Source: Chondrosia reniformis (taxonomy: Eukaryota > Porifera > Demospongiae > Chondrillida > Chondrillidae). Taken from it: DNA of 64,000 nt. Location of the stretch: NCBI GenBank assembly GCA_947172415.1, contig OX359202.1, positions 6,372,899 through 6,436,898 on the forward strand. Reading direction: 5' to 3'. Under the pieces are notes generated by a model that worked only from the letters and a program-made list of their open reading frames with translations, made no database searches and was not told the origin of the DNA. The translations under genes and the position numbers were made by a program. This document shows, piece after piece, positions 52,461 to 64,000 of this stretch; the stretch's first letter is position 1, and the number at the start of each line of letters is the position of its first letter.

Positions 52461-55101
52461 ATGTCTGACACTAAAGAGAAGCGTAGGACTGCTTCGTCAC
52501 CAAAAGGCACGTCAATCCTGAGTCGTCTATCTCAGCTGCAGGGCTCGGAGAAAGGCGGGATCATTCTGGACATCGGATCTGCCTATACGCGGTATGTGCT
52601 CGCCTAAGATTTATACTGAGGAACCCCTTAGCCATGGACGTGGTTGTTATGTACTGTTGTATATGGTGTATATAGGATTGGTGTAAGTGGAGAAGTAGCT
52701 CCCAAGTTCATAATTCCATCCAAAGCATATCTCCAGCAGGACAACAAGGTACTGTCAAGTGGTAGTTCATTTCCTTCAAGATGAAGTACATAATATTTGT
52801 AAATGACTGTTATGTCATAAATCTAGTTTGTATGGTTGAGAGATGTCGATAGAAAAGATGTGAGTATGCTAAGAAAAGTGTTAAAGGCCTTTGTCAGGGA
52901 CATTTATCTAAAGTTAGTATTACAGATCACCAGACATGTACTAGAATGTGGGATGTTGTTTAACATACCTTCTCAGCTGTGACCTTCTCCATGATCCCTC
53001 AACGCCCAATATGTAGACATCTTCTGGTGCAGCCCAAAGACCATAGAGTGATTGTTCTGGAAGACTTGGCTAGTCCTCGTATATACAGAGAAACATTAGC
53101 GTCTGTTCTATTTAAAGACTTTAAGGTATAGTTGTACTCTGTTTTCAATGTATGTATAATGTCACATGACTGTCATGTGACTCCATGTGTAGGTGCCGTA
53201 TGGTGTGTTTATGCCAAACCATTTAGCCTGCCTGTTTACAATAGGGAGGCAGTCTGCATTAGTTGTCCGAGTTGGATGTAGTGAAACATCAGTTTTACCC
53301 GTATCCTTTTATATCACCCAAAATTTTTATTTCAGACGATCTCTCCCCAAAATCTTTCACTTTTTATACTAATCAGATTAGCTCCTTAACTTACGTGTAA
53401 GATTTCTGAGGGTATACCTGTAGTGGCAGGCTGGCAGTACTCGAGTGTTGGAGCCCTTGACATGCACAGGTTAGGGGTACTGTGACTTGGCAGTTGATCA
53501 CATGACTGTCATGTGACTCCCCTATTAGGTCAGTACTAAAGAACCTTCAACAAGATGGCCGCCTAAGAAACAGGCGCACAGGGGAGGAGCAGCCAGGGAG
53601 CAGTATAACAGGTACAGTTTCTTCAGATAATACCTAAATCCTAGGTCCAACAAATATTTCTCTCTTCCATTAGCTGAATTGTTAGCCAAAGACATTGAAA
53701 ACATTGTGGGTAAGGTTGGACAGATAAGGGACAATTGAGTCTAAATATTTAGCTCCAGAATGCTTTAAAGTGGTATCTTTGCTGTCTTTCACAGTGAGGA
53801 CCTGTTTTGTAAGATCTAGGACCTGTGAAGAGGTGCCGCCAGCAGTGGAATACCCTCTGACTGGTGGAGAGCAAATTGTTTCTGTGGATGGGAGAACCAG
53901 GTGACTAGGGAGATATGGGAGGTGCTATTTCTATTCTATTGTACCTGAATTTCTAAATATAGAGCATTTTCATTTGATGTGTTTTATGAACCAGAAGAAG
54001 GTGATTCGATTGCACAAATTATACTTGAATCTTTAAAGAGAGTGAGTTTGTTTAATCTCCTTCTAAAGTGTCATCTCATGATGTTTATGTTGTTCTTGTT
54101 GAATAGTGTCCAGTGGACTGTCGACTCGAGTTCTCTGAAAACATTTTAGTGGTCGGAGGCATTGTAGCATTGCCTGGATTCATGTGAGGACTAGAGCACT
54201 GGACAGTATAATAATTATCTGCCCCTAACCCCAGGGAATCAATATCATTAACTATATATGCAGTGATAAGCAAATATTCACTGGAAAATATTACACCAAA
54301 CCAGCCAAGTGACCACAGTATAATCTTGTCTGGGGGACTAAAATCCTATTAAATTGGCAACCAGTGGTCACCAGTCATTTGAGACGGAGTGCTCCCATGA
54401 CTTGGCTGGTTTGGCGTGATATTTTCCAGTGAATATTTGCTTATCATCATAGCCTTTGCATGGCTGAGTGCAATTAACTCCCTTACTATATATGCAATGT
54501 TGGCCTCTCCTAGCTTGTCCTTGTTGACAGAGTTTGAGAGCTTTACTGGTTTGTCTGTACATGTGTAGGTCACGGTTGAGGGAGGAGCTTCTGGTTGCAC
54601 TTAGCGACCCCTTCTTAAAGTACAGCGATACACTAAAAATGAAAACATTCAAATTCCACAATCCTCCATCACAGCCCAACTGTGTTGAATGGCTAGGAGG
54701 TAAGAATAACTGTTGACTTAGTGGAAGATAAAATTACTTGCTTTATACTTATAATCTATAAAATGTTGAATGTTCTGTTTATTGCATTTAGTAATTTATT
54801 TCTTGTTAAAACAGGTTCTATTTTTGGATCCCAAGAGAAAGCTGTGTTGGAAAGAGCTGTTACCATGGATTCATTCCTGGAGACCAATCAGCTCCCTGAC
54901 TGGATGTCATGTGACCCTGATCAGAGGGAGAAGCTACATCTTTCACTGCCAGTCAAAAAGTCCACGACCTTGTCAGCTGGTGGATCACCAAGAAGAACCA
55001 CTTCATCTTCCCAAGCTGCATCTTCACCGAAGAATTCTCACTCAGTAAAGAGGAACCTCTTAAAATTACCAGAGGTTCCTTCAAGGTCTTCCTCCTCCTG
55101 A
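52461..55101 (+). CDS. ACTR10: Actin-related protein 10 (Arp11, dynactin pointed-end subunit)
   Basis: Caps the pointed end of the dynactin Arp1 filament. Many small exons. The N-terminal exon gives MSDTKEKRRTASSPKG and GGIILDIGSAYTR, then IGVSGEVAPKFIIPSKAYLQ, CRHLLVQPKDHRVIVLEDL, YRETLASVLFKDFK, VPYGVFMPNHLACLFTIGRQ, SALVVRVGCSE, PISEGIPVVAGWQYSSVGAL, a variable middle, and CRLEFSENILVVGGIVALPG. The last exons give SRLREELLVALSDPF, QPNCVEWLGG, SIFGSQEKAVLERAV and IPDW-like LPDWMSCDPD. A Ser-rich C-terminal extension (RRTTSSSQAASSPKNSHS) goes beyond the usual end. One intron carries a MITE (54264-54446). Confidence 0.9.
54264..54446. mobile_element. MITE with ~45-bp terminal inverted repeats
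   Basis: The left arm TGATAAGCAAATATTCACTG and its continuation to AACCAGCCAAG is the reverse complement of the right arm (CTTGGCTGGTTTGG to TTTGCTTATCA), with a few mismatches. The core has no coding capacity. It lies in an ACTR10 intron. A partial relative lies at 2470-2575. A target-site duplication was not clear. Confidence 0.8.
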
Positions 55102-55464
55102 AACATTTCATGTACTTGTAACCATTACTAGGGATCTTTTATAAAATTGAATAATTTTCATTAGTTTGAATCAATTTCATTACACTATAATTATACAACT
55201 TGATTAATTATGTATGTCAAGATATGATAATCTCATCTATTCACTCAAGTATGTGTGTAGATGGCAGTAAATGGCATATGAAGACAAGTTAATTGTACTA
55301 AACCTGCGCTATATAAATAAAATTTTCCATGAAACATATACATATGTACGTAAGTATGTTTAATATGCTCTCTTATAAGGAATGCTTGCAAAATTAGTAC
55401 ATAATATATTGAGTGATATGGAATATATAGTTTATAGATGCAATTCCATTGCACAGAGGTGAGT
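55102..55464. other. Intergenic between convergent ACTR10 and atlastin 3' ends
   Basis: About 360 bp, AT-rich, with AATAAA on both strands (for example near 55316). No other feature recognised. Confidence 0.5.
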
Positions 55465-58400
55465 TCAATTCTTCTTCTTGTCTATAGTGATTCCAGTTGC
55501 AGTCTGCATACCCTTGTTCAGAGCTAAGGTATACCCAGGAATTATGACCTGTGTACATATTGGAAACTAGCACTCAAATGTACATTGATGCAATTACACT
55601 CAACTTCACAATATTGTGAACAAGACATTTAGCATATATTTGTCATATGTGTATTTGAAACGTACAACAAAAGCTAAACTTTATACGTAAAGGATTGATT
55701 GCCATGTACTTAGTCATTAGGGTTTTTAGCTGCTCAGAAAAGGATCTACATATGTAAAAAGACTTAGAACAGAAGGGAAATACTCACATTATCCCAAATT
55801 GTTTCCACAAATGAATCTATATATTGCCCAATCTCTCGCTGCTGACCACTAAATCTGACATAGGACCACACAACTAGCGCCAAGATGGCTGCACCAAGGC
55901 TCCAGTTCATCAGAGAAGAGACTGGGGTCAAACCCACAAAGTAGAATATACTTGAGAGCAGGTACAAGATTACCATCAGACTGAACAGGACAGCTGGCGT
56001 GCGAGCGGCAGCAAAGATGTTCTTGCTGGCATTTTGTGCTTGAAAATGTTCAAAAGCTTCCTTTATCTGCTCCTTCAACTTGTCCTCAAACTGTTTGCTG
56101 TAAGACTCTCCGCCCATCTTCTTGACGCTTTTAAAGAGATCCAGTGCCTTCTCGCAGATTGCCTGATGCTTGGCATTCAACTGCTCCTCGTTGAGGTAAG
56201 GCTGGTCTCCTCCGACAACTATTTCCATTTCTCTGTTATACAAATCAAATGAGTCGGCTTGAGCTGCCAGATTGTTTGCTTCGGCAGTTGCCTAGAAGAG
56301 AGAAGGACACCTGATTGATGCCTTCTGACAAAGGACTTGTACAGATTTAAGGATATCATTTGTGCATACGTACCTGTAACATGCCCTTTGGCTCAGGTAA
56401 ATCTTCACCTTGAAATATCTTCATGTAAATCTGAGGAGAACAAGGTTGGGGAATTAAAAGAGAATTTATCTACTAAAATTAATGGATGAGGTGGACATCA
56501 GCAATGGATCTTCTTTAAAAGGAATATGTTCAATTTTGTAATTAGCAATAATAGTGCATTAAATTAACTTGGACATTTGTAGAGTATTTTTAAATCTAAT
56601 CTAATATGTTGTATTTATCTAATCAGTTTCCCAAAGATCAGAGAAAGTAAACAAATATAACACCACCAGAAGACAACATATAGAGATGCATGTGTACATT
56701 AAGACTGTACTTGCATACATCTCATTCTAGACCATCAACATTAACTGCATTGACTGACCTTAAATAATTCTAGTAGTCCTCTCCCGTTGATTGGTGTGCC
56801 ATTTATCTCCTTGACTACCAAATTATCTTGAGCAAGAAATAGAGGAGCAAATTCTCTGACTGAATCTAGAAACTTCTTATCAATATCTGAACAAACAAGA
56901 TGTATGATATTATAACTACATTCAATGACATGCATACATTCCTGTGTACATAGATTAAAATATCAAGCAAATGATCTCATATAAAATAAATGAGTAAGCT
57001 ATTTTGGTAAAACATCATTTTGACTGACTCTGGAACCATGTTAGAAATACAACAGTTGTGGTTTTACTTACCTGATAACCTGCCATCAAACACAGGGCTG
57101 GTTGCTACCTTCACACCGGGGTAGGGCATTAGGAAGCATGTGACACTCTTGAAGCACTCGTTGATGTGTTTTCTGACTTCCATCAGCTCCTTATGTTGTT
57201 CGTCAGAGATCTGAAGGGGGACAGATATTGCTGGTGAAACATGCAACAAACTGGAGTCCTTACAGTTACAGCATAAAGTACTAACGTTTAACGTCTTTTC
57301 CAAGTACCCATAGCCTCCCTCAATACCAAAGGAGTGCTCATAGGGGTAGCTCCAATCTCGGACAAGAAATGTCAAAGACTACATGACAGAGAATTACTTA
57401 AAGCTTCTTCCTCTTAATGGAACAAGAAAGAGATTTCTACTAACCTGAAATACCCCTGAACTACCAGATTCCAAAGCCAGTCGCCCGTATTCTGTAAATA
57501 GCTACATGTGAATGTAACAGGTAAACTGTGTTAGTAGGCAGTAATCAGCTCTGGCTACATGTACCCAAACCTGTAAGTGCTGGAGGTCATTCTCCTGGAT
57601 CAGCTGGGACAGATTGAACACCTGTATGCACAATATTAGGATCAGTCATGTGACATGCACATGACCATTGATCAAGTCACATGACCTACTTGCACAGAAG
57701 CTAACATTGTACTGAGTGCAAAAATTGTGGCACAATCTTTAACGGTGGATCTGTTATCAAAGGCTCCCTGTGTATCCATCAGTAAAATGGCTACCTCCTC
57801 ACCAGTAGGGAGAACGGAGAGGAAGGGCTGGCTCCACATTAAAATACCTACATGTACAGAAACATCAAACGACAGTAGCACCACTGAACACCAATGAATG
57901 GTCAAGTCAGCTAATGAGCATCAGTGAATGGGTGTGGTCTTATTGAATGAGAGGTAGTCACCTGTTGTTTCCCGTTCACTGCCACCTCTCCATGGGAAGC
58001 CAGTCAAAGGCTCGTCTGGATCACCCAACCAGTCTCGAGGCAAGTCCTGCACACAGGAAGAGGAAATTGAATTATGAGTACAAAGGTACATGACTAACAG
58101 GAAGTGACATCACTTACCATTCTTTCGAGATAGCGGATCAAGAAATCCAAAAGAAATGATTTTCCCTTTCGAAAGGCTCCAGCTACAGACAGCACCACTA
58201 CCTTCCTCTCCCTCACCTCCTCACTCAGAAGCAGCTGCTGAAGGGCCTCCACATCCAACTCAAACTCATGCTCTCCTTTGGACACAACAATTGGAATGGG
58301 ATGGGGCTTGTTGCTGGTTGGAATGTGAGTGAAGCCGCCATCTTGTTCCTCCCCAGTGGTCTGGGCTGTATGCAAGAGACATTATGCTAACACAAACATA

Positions 58401-58848
58401 ATTGTGTCTATAGCAATCAAACAAACTCAATTTTAATGTCTGGTACAAAGAAGTACTTTGAATGTCCTTTATCTTTACTATCTTGTAAAGGACGAGTATG
58501 TACTTAAAAATAAACACAATTTCTTGTTGTCACATGATTAAGCTATCATCACGAGATTAACAATCCTTTCAAAATATCTCTGCCAAGTGTACCTATAATT
58601 CAAATCAGTTAGCCAATCCTCCACTTATGGTTATTACTTTCCACTTATGGAAGGTCTGTCCATTACTTAACATCTCTACCGGCCTCAAAAAGAGCGCGCA
58701 GTTTGCGAGGAAACCTTACGAAAAGCTAACTAATCCAGCAAACAAATTTATTAGTTTGAATGATCAGTTAAAATTGTAGAAAAAATGAAAAGTTATTGCT
58801 ATTGGACTCACTAGGACCACGCCTTCTCCTCACTTCTTGAACACTCAT
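55465..58848 (-). CDS. ATL: Atlastin GTPase (ER membrane fusion)
   Basis: Dynamin-superfamily GTPase that fuses ER tubules into three-way junctions. A 37-nt first exon (58812-58848, [12 protein letters not shown]) splices to [20 protein letters not shown]. The GTPase domain has the P-loop [33 protein letters not shown] (switch region), [13 protein letters not shown] (G3) and [15 protein letters not shown] (G4-type RDW). The middle three-helix bundle follows, and then two closely spaced transmembrane segments ([20 protein letters not shown] and [20 protein letters not shown]). The C-terminal helix and last exon end [13 protein letters not shown] and DKKKN. It is a single pre-duplication homologue of vertebrate ATL1/2/3. 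Head-to-head with RAB4 (158 bp). Confidence 0.94.
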
Positions 58849-59006
58849 GTTATCTATCTTCTTTAGCTGTAGACACAAAAAGAAACCCTGTCGCTTCAAG
58901 TGTCGCTTTGAATGTTCGAAATTCCACTTCAGTTTCCAATCCCTTTTATCGAGAGCCTGACTTGTGAGGATATTGCACAATAATATTTTCGGTGTTCTGA
59001 GAGAAA

Positions 59007-60337
<1,331 letters not shown>

Positions 60338-60559
60338 ATTTCCAAAGTTCATTATGAAACAATTGTACATTTGGCACAACACACCTAGACTAGATATATT
60401 TTGTTTTTATTTGTTCAGAATTCCTTTGCATAAGTTATAAGATGTAGAAATATTTCTAATAATCAGCATTAAATCTACTCAATTGAGTTTTCTAAAGTGA
60501 AACAAAATACTTTCTATTTTAAATTTTAAATTTTCCATTTCAACTTCAAAACCCACATG

Positions 60560-61948
60560 TTATGGTTCCCATTTTGACTGCAGTGGGTCGGGCAACCAGT
60601 CAGTAATTAGACCCTGGTTTAGTGAACTCTAAAAATTGAACATTAAGAATTAGAACATTCACAGAGATATTAGAGACCATGCAGTTACTACTAACCAGAT
60701 CTGCCATATCTTCTTGTGAGATTGTGAAATCAAAAATGGAGATATTCTCTTTCAATCTTTCTTCATTCTGGGTTTTGGGTATACAGACGACACCTCTCTG
60801 CAGCGACCAACGTATCATAATTTGAGCAGAAGTCTTGCCATACCTTTACATTATCAAACATTGAGATTAAAATAATAATATTTGAAGATAACGGAAGCTC
60901 ACTTTTTAGCAATTTCTGTTAGTTTTGGGTCATTTAGCTTGTCTCCTTTAGCTAAAGGTGCATACGCCTCCATGACTATACCCTCCTTCTGACAATACTC
61001 TACAACCTCGGTCCTTGTGAGGAATGGATGCATCTCAATCTGGTTCACTGAGATTGGGATAGAATGCGGTTAGCTCAAGTTCAATTCACATCTTAGTCCC
61101 TACCAACTGGGAGATTGTCAGGTCTTGCTTTCTTAAGTCCCTCAAGGTGATGAATGTTAAAATTGGACACTCCAACAGACCTGCACAGACATACACTCAG
61201 TGATATTGTGAAACACGATAAAGATTTCTCTACCTTATTTTTCCTTTCTTCTGCAATTCAATCATGACATCCCAGCTTTCCAATATCTTGCCCCCAAGAG
61301 GCGAGTGCATAAGATAGAGGTCTATATAATCCAGACCCAGCCGGTTAAGACTACCCTCAAAGGCCTTTATGGTTGAGTCACGCCCATGATCCGAATACCA
61401 CAGCTAATTAAGAGACACTGAATGAACCACAACACAAGTGTACATAAATAGGACTGTTTATTCTCGCTACCTTTGTAGTCACAAAAATGTCTTCTCTGGG
61501 AAGTCCGCTCTTCTTTATAGCAGCACCCACTTCGCTCTCATTCCTACAGACAAGAGACATGAAACATCTAAGACGAACACGGCTCTTAATAGAGTCTCAT
61601 GCATTGCATGTGTGGCCTATATAGCCGCGCCAAGCTGTAGTTAATTGCAGAAGATACGATACAGCTATTGAATCATTTTGACTGTCCCATCCACTAGATT
61701 TAGTATCAGCTTTCTTGCGCATAGCAAACCAACTGCGGATGGGACAGCCAACTGGTCTAGGTCTGTTGCGTTGTTTCTTACATGTATAAGGTAGCTGTAT
61801 CGACGTGTCGGTAGCCGAGCTTCAGAGCTGATGCTACAACGCTCTCTGGATCAAAACAGTTGTACGTACCCAAACCCAACATTGGCATTTTGTTGCCATC
61901 TTTGAGCGTTATGCAGCTCTCCAAAGATTCTGGAATAACGGTATCCAT
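60560..61948 (-). CDS. Aldo-keto reductase
   Basis: NADPH-dependent carbonyl reductase of the AKR fold. Exons from 61948 downward: MDTVIPESLESCITLKDGNK, MPMLGLGTYNC, LGYRHVDTATLY (Asp and Tyr of the catalytic tetrad), EDIFVTTKLWYSDHGRDS (Lys), LGLDYIDLYLMHSPLGGK (His), KGKIRSVGVSNFN, LPVVNQIEMHPFLTR, MIRWSLQRGVVCIPKTQNEE and ISIFDFTISQEDMADL. The last exon gives GLITDWLPDPLQSKWEP. All four catalytic residues are present. An in-frame ATG at 62038 would overlap the EML 5' region; the 61948 start is preferred because it fits the family N-terminus. Closest subfamily unresolved. Confidence 0.88.
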
Positions 61949-62047
61949 ATTATGTAGGGTGTGGCTAGTCCCGTGTCGCCAGACCACTATATATATCTCG
62001 ACTCCATATATATTTGAGGCTTGGGCGTGGTCTCTCATTGCGGAGAG

Positions 62048-64000
62048 ATGTCTAGAACCAGCAGGACTGCTCCGGAGGGACAGCTAGTTCTCGAATGGGT
62101 CTACGGATACAAAGGACACCACTGTAGAAACAACGTGTTCTACACCGGAGATGGAGAGATCGTCTACTTTGTGGCTGGAGTTGGGATTGTGCAGGATGCG
62201 AAAAAGAAGATACAGAGATTTTTTCTCGGCCACAACGACGATATAATGAGGTATTTAACCACTGCACTGTAGATCTACTTAGATCTGAAATAGGGTACAC
62301 TGCTGAGTATAGTACGATGGATGGAGAACAGTTATTTTTGTGATTGCGAATGATATTGCTTCGTATGTATTGTAGCCTTACAATTCATCCTGAGGGAAAG
62401 TTGATTGCTACTGGACAAATTGGAAAGGACCCTAGAGTGTGCGTGTGGAACGCAAAGACTACGGAAACTGTCTCTATTCTGCAAAACGGTCATGAAAGAG
62501 GAATATCAGTGTTAGCATTCAGTAACACTGGAGAAGTAAGGACCACATCATGTGACCATCACGTGATGAACAAGCACTGCTGGAGCCCAAATGTGATGTG
62601 ACTAAATGTATTTTAAAGTTGCTTCTTTCAGTTGGAGAAGATAACCATCATGTTTTTAACGTGTGGAAGTGGAAAACTGGAAAGATTGTAGCTTCCGCAA
62701 GAGGTCACAGTGATAAGGTGAGTTTGCCAATGTTTATGACCTTTGAACATACATGAATTGGGTATCACAAACCTTGTTATTTTGGAGGTGTTGGATGCAA
62801 AGTTCAGTGCCAACTCTGAAAACAGTTTTGTGTCCTGTGGAGTGAAGCACATTAAGTTTTGGAAGTTCTGCGGTAACAGTCTCTCCTTTAAGAAGGGCAT
62901 ATTTGGCAGGCTAGGTAGGTGTGTAGGTGTTACCTACTAGCGTCTAAAATGTGAAATGTACTGCTATCATTAATTACAATGCGACACAACAATTAATTGG
63001 TGGACCAGAAGCCATTTTTATAAGCATATGTCCTACATATCTCATACTATGTATTTGATATCCTATCAGCATATGTCCTATCTGTATGTATATATTTGAT
63101 CTCTTGTGTTTCATAAAAACTTTACTGCACTGCAGCTGATGTTCAGACGATGCTGTGTTTAGCATTTGGAGCTGATGACACAGTATATTCTGGAACAGCT
63201 AAAGGTGATATCTTTGTATGGCAGGGGGTGGATCTAAGAAAGGTCATCAAAGGTCACCACCAAGTGAGTGCAAAGTTCAGATACACAATTGTGAGAGGGG
63301 TGTTGTGGTATGTATGTATGCTCCAGAAAGCTGTTAATAGCATCCATGCTTATGGAGGAGAAGGATTTGCCAGTGGTTCTAGTGATGGTTCCGTCTGTCT
63401 GTGGGACAGTAACTTTTCCTTTGTGACCAAGATTGACCTGGCAGTTGCCCCAAGTGGCTATCCAGAGCTGCAGATAAGAAGTGTCTGTTGGAAGGGAGAG
63501 AAGATGTTGGCTGGAACCAGAGACAGTGAAATATTTGAGATATCGATTGATAGCAAAAACACTCCAGTTTGCATCACTCAGGTATCTCTACTTCTGTGTT
63601 AGCACACATTGGCGTGCTTGGAATGTCATTTGTGTACCACATTTTATCCACCCACCCATACAATGTACATTTCAATTGCCTGTGCTGTATGCAGGGGCAC
63701 GGTGAGGGAGAGTTGTGGGCTCTGGCTACTCACTCTGATGAAAAGGTATTTGCCACTGGAAGCGACGACAAAACCATTCGCATTTGGAATGCTGAGGAGA
63801 AGTCTTTGATCATCCGTTGCTCAGTTCCTCATGCTGTTAGATCGCTAGCATTTTCTCCAGATGGTGCCCACCTTGCTGCAGGCTTTCAAAGTGGATCCTT
63901 TGTGGTACTAAATGCAGGGTAGGTTATTTGACTGTCCAATAAGATTGTCAATTGTAAGATTGCATATTTCCTGCTCCAGTGATTTCTCAGAAGTTGTTCA
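62048..64000 (+). CDS. EML6: Echinoderm microtubule-associated protein-like (EML5/6 type), 3' partial
   Basis: WD40-rich microtubule-associated protein. It starts MSRTSRTAPEGQLVLEWVYG at 62048 with the HELP motif (GYKGHHCRNNVFYTGDGE). TAPE-propeller blades follow: FFLGHNDDIMSLTIHPEGKL, VCVWNAKTTETVS, CGVKHIKFWKFCGNSLSFKK, MLCLAFGADDTVYSGTAKGD, SVCLWDSNFSF, LQIRSVCWKGEKMLAGTRDS, GHGEGELWALATHSDEKVFA and VRSLAFSPDGAHLAAGFQSG. The absence of the N-terminal coiled-coil typical of EML1-4 and the immediate HELP start point to EML5/EML6. Those are built of three such modules, so most of the gene lies beyond 64000. Head-to-head with the aldo-keto reductase (99 bp). Confidence 0.9.

Noticed and set aside
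56340-56372. U12-like donor TATCCTT on the minus strand in atlastin
   Set aside because: It lies inside an intron that already starts with a normal GTACGT donor after GMLQ and ends in an ordinary polypyrimidine acceptor.
61948-62038. N-terminal extension of the aldo-keto reductase
   Set aside because: The extra 30 residues have no family counterpart and reach to within 10 bp of the divergent EML start codon.

Overview
The window is nuclear DNA from a compact, AT-rich, intron-rich animal genome. Orthologues of animal-type genes (two-pore K+ channel, atlastin, EML, PARP1, ARMT1, GDP-fucose transporter) are packed with short introns and gaps of often under 200 bp between genes. A demosponge or similarly compact early-branching invertebrate fits best. 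That assignment is inference; no species marker was identified.

Left part (1-16.4 kb): a membrane-anchored VWC/WAP-like protein (+, start outside the window), SLC35C1 (+), sphingolipid delta4-desaturase (-), ISCA2 (+), SNX5/6 (-), DPY30 (+), ZFYVE21 (-), ubiquitin-RPS27A (-), calmodulin (+), an intronless calmodulin-like paralogue (+) and an STPG/CIMAP2-like ciliary protein (-).

Middle (16.6-42.2 kb): PARP1 (-), ARMT1 (+), YIPF5 (-) and PAN2 (-). A block of about 10.13 kb (17233-27366) is repeated directly and, wherever compared, identically at 27368-37501. Copy 1 therefore carries a complete PARP1 and only the 3' half of PAN2, while copy 2 carries a 3'-truncated PARP1 and the complete PAN2. 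The junction lies inside a 24/29-bp minisatellite. This is either a very young segmental duplication or an assembly duplication.

Right part (42.3-64 kb): a K2P potassium channel (+), an uncertain small gene (-), a gene-poor stretch with an unexplained GC-richer patch, WDR74 (-), TRPT1 (+), WRAP73 (-), ACTR10 (+), atlastin (-), RAB4 (+), an aldo-keto reductase (-) and the start of an EML5/6-like gene (+) that runs off the end.

Nine gene pairs are head-to-head, eight of them with start codons 25-168 bp apart, so shared bidirectional promoters are the rule. The genes are mostly housekeeping and do not form one pathway. Many of their human orthologues or paralogues lie on 14q, 2p and 1q42, which suggests conserved ancestral linkage. 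The most unusual signals are PAN2 introns made of minisatellites whose units repeat the intron's own 5' splice site, a U12-type PARP1 intron that splits the catalytic glutamate codon, and an identically spaced CRE/CCAAT module shared by the two calmodulin promoters.
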